From the NCBI GenBank assembly GCA_001632425.1, contig KV425558.1, positions 94,343 to 158,342 of the forward strand: a stretch of 64,000 nt of DNA, read 5' to 3'. This DNA comes from Neolentinus lepideus HHB14362 ss-1. Lineage: Eukaryota > Basidiomycota > Agaricomycetes > Gloeophyllales > Gloeophyllaceae. A program made the translations under genes and the position numbers. Of the stretch, positions 22,707 through 33,747 are shown piece by piece (the stretch's first letter is position 1; every line of letters starts with the position of its first letter). The notes under the pieces are model-generated. The model saw only the letters and a list, made by a program, of their open reading frames with translations. It searched no databases and was not told the DNA's origin.

Positions 22707-23541
22707 TGGATGAAATCTCAGGTCGTTGCATCCCTCCATGCAACTACTCTAATAAGCAGGCTGACTTGTCATTTACAATTTAAACCGATGCTGAAAGTCG
22801 TTTTCAACTACATCAGCACATCTCAGAACATTTAAACCATTGACTGATTTCTGGGACGATTGGCGCGACCACAACCGAATCATTATCAAGCCACTACCTG
22901 TCGCCACAACACTATATCCTACATATCAATTACAACGCTCCGGGACCCCGTAGAAGACAAGAAGTAGAAACTAGAACTATTGCTCAGTCACTTCGTAGAT
23001 GTACAGTATTTTTGCTGAAGATGCCATCATAGTTCCGAGTTGCTGCTTCCAATTTGTTAACCTTTGGGTGGACATCAATCTCCCGCACTCTACATACTTG
23101 CGTCGGTGAGGACGGAGGGGTAACGGTATGTGGCAATGTCAGAGACGCGTTGCGACACGTGACGCACTTCCAAGTCGTCAAATAATGACAAATAAACGAA
23201 GGCGATTCTACCACCAAGCTGCAGGAACTCTGTTACAGCTTGTATCGACTTCCGCAAGAGACAATCATGACGTAAACTGTTTCTTCTCTGAAAATGTTTT
23301 CAAGCTTTGGACTCCCATCTTATTCTGTCAGTGCCGATAGGGTGGGAGAAAAACTTTTTCGGGGGAGCAGAAATCCCTGCTAGAGCAGGGGCATAGACGG
23401 GCTTGTCACGAGGTACCGGTAAGGAACTGCGTCCAAATACGTAGAAAGTGCAATACAGTAGTGCTGTGCCGGTCCTGAGGCTACGCACAACCTGCAAAGC
23501 TCATATACTGTGGTTGACGAGCGGATTCCCTTAGTCTTACT
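22707..23541. other. Intergenic region between NYN copies E and F
   Basis: About 830 bp without a recognisable gene. At 23332-23405 it contains one member of a short dispersed repeat also found near 42948 (see that feature). Otherwise only short chance frames. Confidence 0.4.
23332..23405. repeat. Dispersed short hairpin repeat, member 1
   Basis: The stretch with tagggtgggagaaaa, a T-run, cgggggag and ccctgctagagcagggg closely matches 42948-43020. The ccctgctagagcaggg part is a near-palindrome that can fold into a hairpin with a small loop. Flanks of the two members do not match, so the repeat is only about 70 bp. Confidence 0.7.
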
Positions 23542-25492
23542 ATGCCCCAAGACCGGCGAGTGGCGATCTTTTGGGATTTTGGCACGTTTTTATATATCGT
23601 GCCATGACGACCACTAACATCGTCTATTAGAGAATGTCCGTGTCCCAGCCAGTACGGCAAGCAACGGACTTACGACCAAGATCGAATCAGTGGCTCATCA
23701 ATACGGCTCGGTGACGCTGTTTAGAGCGTACATGGATCCTACGGAGATGGCTTCTCCGAAGTCCATCGCCCTCCGCTCCAACTTCCAGACGTCGGGCGTG
23801 ACCTTAGTGGACTGTCCGCACAACGGTGGGAAGGACGTTGCCGATAAGATGATAATAGGTCAGTTAGTGCTTCCGTCAACTAGGATTGTGTTTATGAATG
23901 CTCACAAGCCGGCAGTGGACATGCTGATTTTCGCTCTCGACCAGCCAGCACCGGCTACAGTAATCCTGATTTCAGGCGATCGCGACTTCGCTTATGCCGC
24001 CTCAACTCTCCGTCTGCGTGGCTACGATGTTGTCCTTATAGCACCGAAGTCGACAAGCACTTCTATCAAATCTGCCGCTTCCCATGTATTGGACTGGGAT
24101 AGCGACATATTGGGTAAAGCTGCTACTACGCCTTCTGTGCTAGGGGGACGGTGCCATCGAACCCATTCCTCCGTTTCTAGCCACCCTGATCATGCTGATA
24201 ATAATGCACTCAAACCGGAGACGCCAGTAGTCGTGGATCTGAATGAAGTGAGCTCAATGATGATAAACCCAGCATCTACGTTACCAGCCATCACGGAGGC
24301 CTCTGCAGACACTACCAAATCCCCTACCTACCGATCTGGAAGGCTTCCCTCTGTCGACGGTGATGGCATATACAACCTTCGTCGATCAGTTCTCCCATGG
24401 ACCGTATTCGAGCATCTCTTGGGAGACTCTAGGCCTTGTTCGCCAGCTACGTCAGATACGGCCGTTAGCGAAGTCACCACTACGTTGATGTCGCTGACAT
24501 CGGCAGATACCGACTCTGCGTCCTCACCGACTCAATCACCTATCGCGCCAACGTCCGGAACCATTTCCTCGTCGCAACATCCAACTGGTGAGAGTGCCGA
24601 GGTGGAGGCCACGGGACAGGCTGCGAAAGTCGGTGAAGTCGATAGGTCCCCGGCCGGTCCAGATTCACTTGGAAACTCATCAAATGATCTCGGATTCTCG
24701 ACAGCATCAGCGAAGTCTTTAAGAGTCCAGCCGAAGTCAAGCGTATCGCGAGACAACAGATTGGTCCCCTACAAAGGGTCGGGCTCGTCCCTCACATCAT
24801 CCATTGCAATCCCTGCCGCCACTTTCGCAGCACTCACAGTGAGGCCAGTTGTACCTTCGATGCCAGCTGCACCATTGACCATGCCCTACCCAATGCCAAC
24901 TGCACCATTGACTATTCCCTACCCAATGCCAGCTGCAACATTAGTCGCACCCGTCGTGCCTCCCGTGACATGGTCAGCCAGTGCAGTTACTGCTCCTGTT
25001 ATGTTCTTTCCAGCTGTGCCTTACGTCAACCCATATTTGGCACCCTACGGAAACTACTTGCAGCCGTATACACCAGGTACACCTGGATTTGCGTGGACTG
25101 CAAATACTACGAGCACCATGTTGACGCCGTCGACACCCTTCGTATCTGCTTCCACACCGGCGCAAAGATACGCACCGAGACCCTATCTAGCGGACACCAC
25201 TCCAAATCCTCATCTGTCTGGACCGGCGGGCAAGCTGGTACCGAGCAAGTTCAGGCCTTTGGTTAAATACTTGGAAAACTCACGACTCAAAGGGGAGTGG
25301 CCTGTGGAAAAGGGGGCCCTCGTGAGAGTATTCTGGAATCGGGCAGATCGTAATCAAGTAGGGACTGAGAAACTGAAGCATTATCTAAATGCGGCTGCTG
25401 TCGCGGATATCATTGACCTAGGCTTACACGGGAAACCTAGCAAACAACCCATCATTGGGCTGAAGAAACGATGGCACGGCGTGAGGCTCTAG
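23542..25492 (+). CDS. NYN-domain (limkain/MARF1-type) protein, copy F
   Basis: Exons 23542-23581, 23631-23858 and 23916-25492 encode 614 residues. NYN core: VAIFWDFENVRVP (Asp12), GGKDVADKMIIVDML (Asp85), ILISGDRDFAYAASTLRLRG (Asp111, Asp113). The linker has LRRSVLPWTVFEHLL with SRPCSPATSDTAVSE, then the TDSASSPTQSPIAPTSG block shared with copy D, and a proline-rich part with a short repeat (PAAPLTMPYPMPTAPLTIPYPM). The C-terminal module is LVPSKFRPLVKYLENSRLKG ... KLKHYLNAAAVADIID ... RWHG. Intron 1 uses a GC donor (gcacgt at 23582), needed to keep the conserved 40-nt first exon. It is the last gene of the plus-strand series C-F. Confidence 0.82.
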
Positions 25493-26060
25493 TGGACTCC
25501 GCTGCCATCCATGGCTCGCAATCCAATACAAGAGCCGTCCGTCATTCATTCTGGACCCGCATCGGTTTTGAAGTATTGTGGCAAACTCCTATGACTATGT
25601 GGTTGCGATGTCGGGTCGATTGTTCGGGGTACATATGACTCGGGTCTATCGAACTGCGAAACATATGGCATCGTATACTGTTGGCGTGTATATCATTGTG
25701 GTTATTCCGTTGTCTTCAAATTGTACAGTGTTGCGGTCAGTATATATAGCGGATGTTCAACGTGCCAACAAACCTGATAGGATGGGATCAAGTCGTCTAC
25801 ATGCTTTTGGAATTCGGTGCCAGGGCAACAGAGCAACAGGTGGCATGGGTCCGTTGATAAACAAACGCAGTAAGTAAGTAATCGTGAGCATTGTCATTAT
25901 CCATGGGGGTATAGAGAATACAGGGTAGCGCATCGGCTGTCTAGGTAAGGTAGCACACAGAGTTCTGGAAGAGTCCACGCAGGTGTCACAAGAATACAAG
26001 ATGCACATGCAGCGAGGTAACATTATACTCAGCTATAGAGAAAAGGTAGCGCATCCGTTA
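25493..26060. other. Convergent intergenic region, copy F to KNH-like gene
   Basis: Two 3' ends face each other across about 570 bp. No gene or repeat recognised. Confidence 0.4.
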
Positions 26061-27103
26061 TCAGCACAACGTGTACAACGATAAAAGCGAAAGAAGAGCA
26101 GTAACATAAAGCATAGGAGCCAATCGTAGCGATGGTGCTGCGCTGCTGGATGGAGAAGGAGAAGGGGAAGAAGTTGACGAGGAGCTAGGAGAGGTTAATG
26201 GACGAACTGATGTGCTCATGGAACCTGAAGAGGAGCGGGAGCCGGGTATCGTGGCAGCCGAGGCGAGACTAGAACTGGAGAGGGTCGGCAGACTGATCGT
26301 GCCGATGGTTGATGTCGAGGTGACAGAGTTCCGTGCGAAGCTGGAGATGGAAGACGGTACGGGAAGAGTGGAGATGAGGGAGGCGATTTGGGTCGGTGAT
26401 GAGCCGGACATCCCGTCAAGGCTATTATTCGGTTGGAAAGGTCACTTTAGACGATGATAGACAGGAAATATTTATATTGGGAGTGCCTACCGGAAGAAGG
26501 GAGAGTAGGAGATGTATGGGGTCGATGAGTTGGTTTGCCTCAGACTGACAGAGGCGAATCGGACGTAGCTGAAGTTATGTCAGAAATGCTATCACGGCGG
26601 ACCAGGTTCAGAGCGACTCACTACCCATCGCCGTTTGGTCCAACTGCGGCATTTGGCTACATATGCACACTCAATGACGGTCATAGCATGTAAGTGCAAT
26701 GAGAAGAATATACCGCAAACTGAAGTGAAAGGCTGGACGCTACGTTGACGGGTTCTATTTCCTGCAACAATTCCTGCGGACAGATTATGCAGACGTCCAG
26801 GTAGCGCTTGGACATAACATACATCACTCCCAGTATAGAGACCGATTGTGCATGCTCCAATACTAGACAGCAGCGGCTCCACCCCATCATCTAGCCATGT
26901 AACTGTACATGGTTGCCCTGCTTGGCAGGTCGAGCCTGACGTGGGTGAGACGACCTGTAGCCGGCGAGTGATTCAATATGTTAATTCTTTTCAGTCTTGA
27001 ACAGAAAAGAACTCACATATAATTCAGCTCCAACAAACTTAATCGTGCTCAGCACGGTGAACACGAGAATATGGTACAGGGTAAACAAAGTGTTTCTGGA
27101 CAT
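26061..27103 (-). CDS. KRE9/KNH-like GPI-anchored serine-rich cell-surface protein
   Basis: Six exons (27103-27017, 26954-26823, 26773-26714, 26656-26625, 26568-26491, 26421-26061) give 249 residues in frame. A signal peptide (HILVFTVLSTIKFVGA) is followed by the Ser-Thr-rich GPI-anchored/KNH domain pattern (PF10342 type): VVSPTSGSTCQAGQPCTVTW, SSIGACTIGLYTGSD, PVNVASSLSLQFAPN, GPNGDGYVRFAS and ISYSPFFRLDGMSG. The C-terminal half is almost only Ser, Thr, Pro and Ala and ends in a hydrophobic tail (LAPMLYVTALLSLLSLYTLC), the usual GPI-attachment signal. In yeast, KNH-domain proteins act in beta-1,6-glucan assembly; in basidiomycetes this family is large and of uncertain role. Exon 4 is only 32 nt. 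Confidence 0.85.
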
Positions 27104-27956
27104 TTGGCGGCTTGAATTAACGGCAAATATCGGCGAGAAGTTATGTGAAAAAGAGAGACTGGTTTCGAGAGGTTCGAATGGAACTATAGGCGAAGAAAGA
27201 GCAAAGCCATGTATCGCAAGTGCAAGCTGCAGGCAACGGTGCTACTACACTGCTTCCATATATTGAACACCCGGAACTTGCCGAGTGGAATAGCTTAAGG
27301 CTCCGTTCGGTTGACGGCCACGCCGCGGCGCCCCCAAAGGGCCAAGCATCAGGAAAATGTCATCCGGGCTTAGCGGTCTTTCCCGGTCTTTTTCGGTCTT
27401 AGGACGACTTATTTAAGGAAAATTAAGCCAAGTCCCGGCGCCTAAAGCACCGAAAGGTGGTGAAAGATCGCCGAAAGCCCGCTTAAGACGCCTTTAAGTC
27501 CGCTAAGGAAATTTAAGCCAAGTCCCTTCGGCTTGACATTTTCCTGATGAAAGCCAAGTTGGTCGCGGGACGGCAGTGTGGCAGTGCTTTCCCGAGCGTT
27601 GGATTGGCTGAAGGGGCATCCTGGCAACGTTGGCCGCGTCGCGGCCGTGCATCCGAACGCAGCCTAAATTCGACCGTGTTCAACTATCTGTTGGACAGCC
27701 GCTTGATCATGTCAAGATCGCAGTTACTGTACGAACCGCCCATCGCTAACTAAGTGGATACAGCCAGAGATTATTATGCGAAGGATTTGAACGCATACGG
27801 ACAACGGCCGAACTTAAACTACAATACACACCCATATATCTGCCGTAGAAGTCTAATGCTCTAGTGAGCCTCCAGATTGTGTATACAAGAATGATACAGT
27901 TAGAGCGATCACATAGTATACCGGAACTATGTTATGAAAATCAGCTCAGTATCGAA
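27104..27956. other. Intergenic region containing the Harbinger-like MITE
   Basis: Holds the KNH-like gene promoter, the MITE at 27299-27664, and the 3' flank of the MFS gene. No other feature seen. Confidence 0.4.
27299..27664. mobile_element. MITE, PIF/Harbinger-like (366 bp)
   Basis: Terminal inverted repeats start GGCTCCGTTCGG and end CCGAACGCAGCC, with imperfect extension inward to about 30 bp. The element is flanked by TAA on both sides (27296-27298 and 27665-27667), a 3-bp target duplication typical of PIF/Harbinger elements. A second, inner inverted repeat (atcaggaaaatgtca at 27349 and tgacattttcctgat near 27533) frames a core rich in cttaag/ggtcttt motifs. There is no coding capacity, so it is non-autonomous. 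Confidence 0.75.
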
Positions 27957-30045
27957 TTAGTTTTCAGCGACATGACTCACGTAGGGGTTCTCGAAGTCTG
28001 TCGCATCTTTCTCCCCAAGCTCTTTCCCCAGCCGGACCCGCTGTTCTGCAGTGAGCCCGTCATTCGCCATGACCCTGTCCCGGCATCGGTTGCGCAAGAT
28101 GTAAATCGTCCGCCAGGAGCAGAGCAAGAGGAACTCAAGTCCAAAGCAAACAGCGCATGCGATAGTGCCGTTGGTGTACTTCGGCTGCACGGAATATTTC
28201 AATTATTGTCGGTGTCGGTAATGTTCATACGTGGAGGATTGATGCGGAGAAGACGTACAGCATCTTTGGCGCGGAAGATCTGGGAGCCAACCATGTTGCC
28301 GACGCAATAGCCGACGAAGGTGAAGGAAGAGGTGAGCGTGCGTTTTGTCCGTCCGGCAGTGTTAGAAGGGATGAGGGTCCACGCAAGGAAGAGCGAGACG
28401 ACGAAGGGAGTAGTCATAAAATAGCATCCTGTAAATTTGATGTATAAATGAAAGGGGAGTAACGTATGGAGGAACCTACCCCACTTCGTCCACTTGTATT
28501 GGTGTTCGTTGGGCAGGAGAGACATGCCAAGGAATCCAACGAACGGAGGGATCGTGGAGAAGGCCATGAAATACCTGCATGTAATACATCGAAGGTGTCT
28601 CTGAATTAGTGTCGGTGTACTCACAATCTAAGATTCTTCCAGCGTGTGGTCACAATGCCGATGAGGACGAAGTAGCACACCGAGAAGAGGGACATCGGGA
28701 TATTGAGTAAGATGACCTGCAGATTAGCTGAGGTCACAACAATATCAGTTGGATGAATGCTGCACGACCAGTACCAGAGCGACGTACTGAAACCGAATGT
28801 GGTGTTTATAATCGACCCGAAGGTAGTCAAGCCACCATTGGGTACGGAACTCAAAAATGCGTTGATACCGGCGAACCAAAACTATTCCCGGCTCCTCGTA
28901 AAATCATGTATGGCGTTAGATCGTTGTGAGATACGTACGCAAGGATCAGTCAAACACTCTTCCGCCTGTTTCCACTTCCACTTCTTCAGGCCAGTCGTAT
29001 CATGACCAGTGTTATTCCCAACGATCCGCGCATTAGCCATCCTCCGCTGCTCAGGCGTTAGCCACCTTACTTCCGACGGAGTACCAAGGAGAAATAGGCA
29101 CAGAATTCCGACTATGAGAGTCAAACCCCCTAGGAACTGCACACACCTTACTCAGCACCTCTCAAAGCGATGTAAGCTGAGAGTATGAGCTTACGTAGGA
29201 CATCTCCCTCCACGGCTGTTCGCCGGGATGCTTCTGCCCTTGTCTGCCAATCCCATACAGCACGAGCTGAGCAATGATACCGAAGCCCGCGTTCGCACTC
29301 TGGAAGACAAGTGCACGCGACGCATGCTCGCGCGTCTTGTACCAGCTGCCAATAACCAGAATGAAGCCCGGGCTGATGCAGCACTCCGCCAAACCTTGGA
29401 GGGCGCGCAGGGCGATCAGTTGCTTGAAGTTTTTAGCTGTGTAAATGCAGGTATCAGCGGTTGTAATTGGCCGACGTCGAAGAGGTAGGACAGTAGGAGG
29501 AACTTACCAAAGCCAATGCAGAGAACAATGATGCCCCATACGATCATGTAGATAGAGAGCGTCCTGCCCATTTTCCAGCGCTGCAAAATAAGGTTGGAGG
29601 GGAACTCGAAGCACATGTACGTGATATCTGAGAAGAGCGACATACTCAGACACGAATCACCTGGTGATACGAGCAGTGCACGTACAGAATATCGTTGTGA
29701 GCCAAGAATACTGCTGCCCGACAAGGTGCGTGTCCCGTTGCAGGCCGAACGTAGCCTGTGTACCGATGGACGTCTTATCGGTCTGCTGTACACCGTAGCA
29801 CAACCACATCAGCGGGAGGAGGTACAAGTCGATTTTGCGCTTCAGCTTGTTGTACTGCTCCTCAGTATAGTCGCTCTCCGCAAGAACTGGCACGCGACCA
29901 ATTCAGAGACGTTCAGGACCACGAGGAGATCGTTTGGCGTACCTGTATCACTCTCCTCGACGGGGAGAGTCTGGACGATTGTCTTCTCAAGGTCGCCCTT
30001 TTCCCCGAGGGAGTCTTTCTCGTCGACCAGTTCCTTCGCGGACAT
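27957..30045 (-). CDS. MFS transporter, DAL5/anion:cation symporter (ACS) family
   Basis: Ten exons (30045-29943, 29886-29686, 29627-29508, 29436-29195, 29136-28939, 28881-28788, 28727-28625, 28574-28480, 28428-28259, 28184-27957) keep one frame for 517 residues, typical for the family. The start of the transporter fold is KRKIDLYLLPLMWLCYGVQQ, then a GLQRDTHLVGQQYSWLTTIF loop, FEFPSNLILQRW, LIALRALQGLAECCISPGF (signature region) and, in the second half, SLFLAWTLIPSNTAGRTKRT and VGNMVGSQIFRAKDAP. These are features of fungal DAL5-like permeases, which carry allantoate, nicotinate, biotin, pantothenate or related anions across the plasma membrane. The substrate cannot be read from sequence. 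Confidence 0.88.
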
Positions 30046-31900
30046 GGTGCTAACAGTACCTCAGGAGTCCTGGAGAAAAAGCCTACGTCGGTGAGGGTTA
30101 TCGGAACCGTGAACGTCGGCATCTCTCTGCAACTTCTTATACTCCGGGTGTGGAGAAGACATAGGACGGGGCCTGATGAAGGTGTATCGCTTTTAAAGAT
30201 AGCCTACTTATCATCTACAAAAACTAGTACCCTTTGGGGCTCGCTTTCCTATTGAAGACGAGAAGCAGAAGTTTACGAACTTTCTAGCCTTCTTGATCGC
30301 CGTTATCTAGGAACCTCATGGACTCGAAATCAACACTAAGTATGCGATAGCTCCAAAACGAAGGAAGATACCTTGACAGGTTTTTCCTCAGGACTCGAAA
30401 TGCGGTAAGGCCAGTCAAGTGCACATCCAGCGATAAAGTTCTCTTATCGAGGCTGGTCGCGTGCAGCTGGAATGACAGAACGACATCAATATGGACTACA
30501 TAAAACTGGAGGGTGGATTTGACGAACCGGTGAGTGTTTGGATTTGTTTGAATGTGATACACCAAAGTTGTAAGATGAGTTGAAGATGAGTGCAAGTACC
30601 GTTGACAACATCTGTGGACTTCCCAATCGTTTCACCTTCATTTCAACACATTAGTGCAAGGCCTGCATGTAGAAGAACTTTCTTGGACATATGCGTGAAA
30701 TTGTGCGAGGCGGCGGAAAGTCGCTGAAGTCGTCGACCTGTCATTGGCCCCCTTGGTCGGCGACCGACGTTGGACACGACTTTCACATGTACTATGTGGC
30801 GTCGGGATGTAAGGCTTTAGCAGTTACCTGCCTATTTCGGAACGCACGTTTTGTGCACGTTTTGAGTCACGCGATAGCTCGGTAACGTGCGTGCGGGCTG
30901 TGGCGCGTGCTCTGTAAGCACCCATGAGGCTACTGACCGCAACATTCCTTCGATACTGCGAAAGTAACAGAGCACCATGAAATATGTTTTCTCACTAAGG
31001 CTATAGCTATATACTGTCTAGGGTCTAGATCCGGGACACTCTAGCGTATATTTCCTCTAGCTCCCGAAGACATGCAGATTTCTATGAAATAACTATACAG
31101 TCTTATAGGGATCTTTCTTGTCAACATTTTGACATACTAATCAAGGAAATTCATGGGAAACTGGTAGAACTACATGCAAAATTTAGAGACAGGTCAAATA
31201 TGCACTGAGACTAGGAACCGGGCCACTTTCAGCATCATTACAGTGTTCCCGGTCCTAGCTCTAGCTCTCTAAAAGTTATATCATTGGAAAGGTAGATATC
31301 AAAAGTATTTGTATGCGTAGTATCACAAAGAGCGGGGGTGAGATGAGAGAAGAGCAGCAGTGGCAATATTGGGTGTCTCACCAAATCGAGACATATGACA
31401 CAGGCCAAAAGTGGCCCAACTTGCTGAACCTGCCAGTCTTCCATTCCTCTCTCAATTCTCTTCAAAATTGGACAGTCAGATGCAATGGGGGTGTGCTCAA
31501 GGTATGCACAAGCAGTTTGGTGAACAGTGCAGTTGCTGTCGAGATATAGAGGTGTCCCGCTTCCTAGGGTGTCCCGGATCGGGGACTCCCATGGTACATG
31601 TACATGTTTATGTGCTGTAGAGACTATTATAGATGTTTGTGATACTACAGACCAAGACATTCATCAGGAAAAAATGACTTAGCTTTATAGCTTTATGTAG
31701 GTCAGATAGCCCATGTAGCCAGGTAGTTACCCCCCTAATATATAGTCATATATAGCCAGACGCCAGAACTCCATAGCACCATGTAGCAATACATAGAACT
31801 GTAGCATGGTAGCCCAGTAGTCACGGTAGTCGTATATAGCACTCTATAGCTCAGTAGCATCGGAATCTGGCTCACTTCTGTTCTGGTCATCCGGATACAA
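30046..31900. other. Gene-free region upstream of the MFS gene
   Basis: Starts with the MFS promoter. From about 31.0 kb the composition changes: short tag/cta-rich words (31680-31870: catgtagc, ccatagcacc, gtagcatggtagccc) suggest decayed repetitive DNA. No gene seen; the frames present have no domains. Confidence 0.4.
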
Positions 31901-31919
31901 CAAGCATGCAAACAAATAC

Positions 31920-32540
31920 TCAAATCATTTTTATTATGTACACTACTACTAGTACACATTTTATGTATCTACTATACTCCGGACAGCAGAACACAGGACA
32001 CAAAGAGTGCACCAAACTGCACCATGACCGGTCCCAAATTCCATATATCTGCCAGGTACGACTATGCCCTCCCGAGCGATGCAAATAATCCAGTGCACAC
32101 AACATGCATACTGCCATCTTGAGCAGCACAGGTGGGTAGATGCTGCTGAGGCGGTAGCACTGGAAGAGCCACAGCAGCTCGCGCATCAGCTCATACATGA
32201 GCGTCATGTGCCGGTGACCCCAAATGCGTCCTTTGCCGTATCTGTGTGCATGTACCTCAAGGCAGGGTGCCACGGGTTCACGATGCAGATGTGCATGGAG
32301 AGGGTGAGCTTGCACTTGGTGGCAGCACAATGCAGGGGGTCAGAGGGGCAGACTTTGAGGGTGATGTAGCAGTCTTCAGGGAAGCAGTAGCTGTGGGGCA
32401 GTTAGACGGGGTGGATGGGAGGGAGAAGATATATATGTGGGGGATGTACCAGAGGAGGTTGCAGGCAAGCCAGACTGTAGAGTACTTGTGGAAGAGGGCC
32501 ACTGCTCCACATGGCATGGGTACGAGTCCTGAGGTCACTT
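31920..32540 (-). pseudogene. SRPK-like protein kinase fragment (catalytic N-lobe and hinge)
   Basis: Split over several minus-strand frames one can read HKYSTVWLACNLL (glycine-loop end), YITLKVCPSD (beta3, with the Lys of the VALK motif), NPWHPALRYMHTD, and HMTLMYELMRELLWLFQ ... YPPVLLKMAVCMLCALDYLH. This is the order of an SRPK-type kinase up to the helix before the catalytic HxD loop. Frames change and the catalytic loop and C-lobe are missing, so it is a relic. Its N-terminal continuation is found 3 kb away at 35564-35806 in the expected order. Confidence 0.7.
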
Positions 32541-32713
32541 GTTACATCTTCTGAGCATATTAATTGTTGGACATTTTTGTACTTCATTATAATTGAAAAA
32601 TGGTCTAAAATGGATTGTCAGCCCCATTTTAATCCATCTTTCTGCTGGTAATCAATTATAATGTGGCATGGAAAGTCCCAATAATATCACTGTAGCTATT
32701 GATTCCCCTCTAC

Positions 32714-32980
32714 TGTGCCACCCAATACAAACTGTTATTGTAGTAGGGTTCCCTCAGTAAGATGCCCCTGTGAGTGTGCACCGGGTATCCCAAAAGCAAA
32801 GAAAATATTAAATAAAAATACAAAAATATTCCAAATAATGCACATGCATAGCATAAGCTGATATCGAGAAGCAGGAAGAAAATTGAACAAGTCCAAGGAA
32901 GTCAAGTAGTAAATACTGAGGACAGATACTACAAAATGACTTTGTAATGAGTTTGTAGTGACCACAACAAGCAGACTAAT
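32714..32980. repeat. Direct repeat R1 (left copy)
   Basis: About 265 bp related to 35206-35470: both begin with a gtgccaccca/cgccaccca block followed by tacaaac-gt-attg-agt and end with tactacaaaatga...tttgtagtga-acaac. Divergence is high but order is kept. The pair is in direct orientation, about 2.5 kb apart, between the two kinase fragments. Confidence 0.65.
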
Positions 32981-33171
32981 AATTTACTCCACAGAACATT
33001 CCACTGATTGCTCATTCTGAGTGTATATAAACATGCCTTCATACATGTCAGAAATTTCCATGCCCTATTATAATGGATTACCAGGGGAAAGAAGGTTTAA
33101 GATGGATTTAATGGCGATAAAAGTCTATTTAATCTTATCTCAATCCATTTTTGACAATGTCAGGACTCATG

Positions 33172-33695
33172 AAAATTACCATATTTAGAAGGTACAAACC
33201 ATTACCCAAACAAATGTACCATCCACCCTGGGCTGTACCAAATTTTTTGATAGTTTTAGCAAATTTTCCGATTTTTCTGAGCAGAAATACCAGCTATTGG
33301 TGACCAAGTAAACACTGTGTAAAATCTCACAAGATTTTCATGCTTTCTACATCATTCTCTTGCTGGTATCCCACACTCACTCAATGAACAGACTAATAAA
33401 GCCAGTAGACCAGTAAAAGGTAAGAAAGATACATACAACATCAATAATTACCATATTTGGAAGGTGTACACAAAAAATTAAATAAACAAATGGGTGGGCG
33501 CCAGCCACCTTAGGTTGTACAAATTTTTCTGATATTTTTAGCAAATTTTCCGATTTTTCTCAATGGAAATACCAGACCAATGATGTAAACAGTGTGTAAA
33601 ATCTTGTGGGATTTTCATGCTGTCGATGTCATTCTTTTACTGGTATCCCACACTCACTCAATGAACTGACTGGTGAAGTCAGTAGGCAATTCCAA
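33172..33695. repeat. Two diverged tandem copies of a ~265-bp unit
   Basis: Unit 1 starts near 33178 (ttaccatatttagaaggt) and unit 2 near 33450 (ttaccatatttggaaggt). Shared blocks in order are ttttagcaaattttccgatttttct, aaataccag, gtgtaaaatct, attttcatgct, and ctggtatcccacactcactc. Together they fill most of the interval. No coding content. Confidence 0.85.
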
Positions 33696-33747
33696 GCTAA
33701 GATTATATACTATTACTGACTTGAAGCTGAAGCTTAAGCTTATGAAG

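Noticed and set aside
27160..27200. Possible tRNA T-loop (ggttcgaat)
   Set aside because: No acceptor stem, D-arm or anticodon arm could be paired around it.
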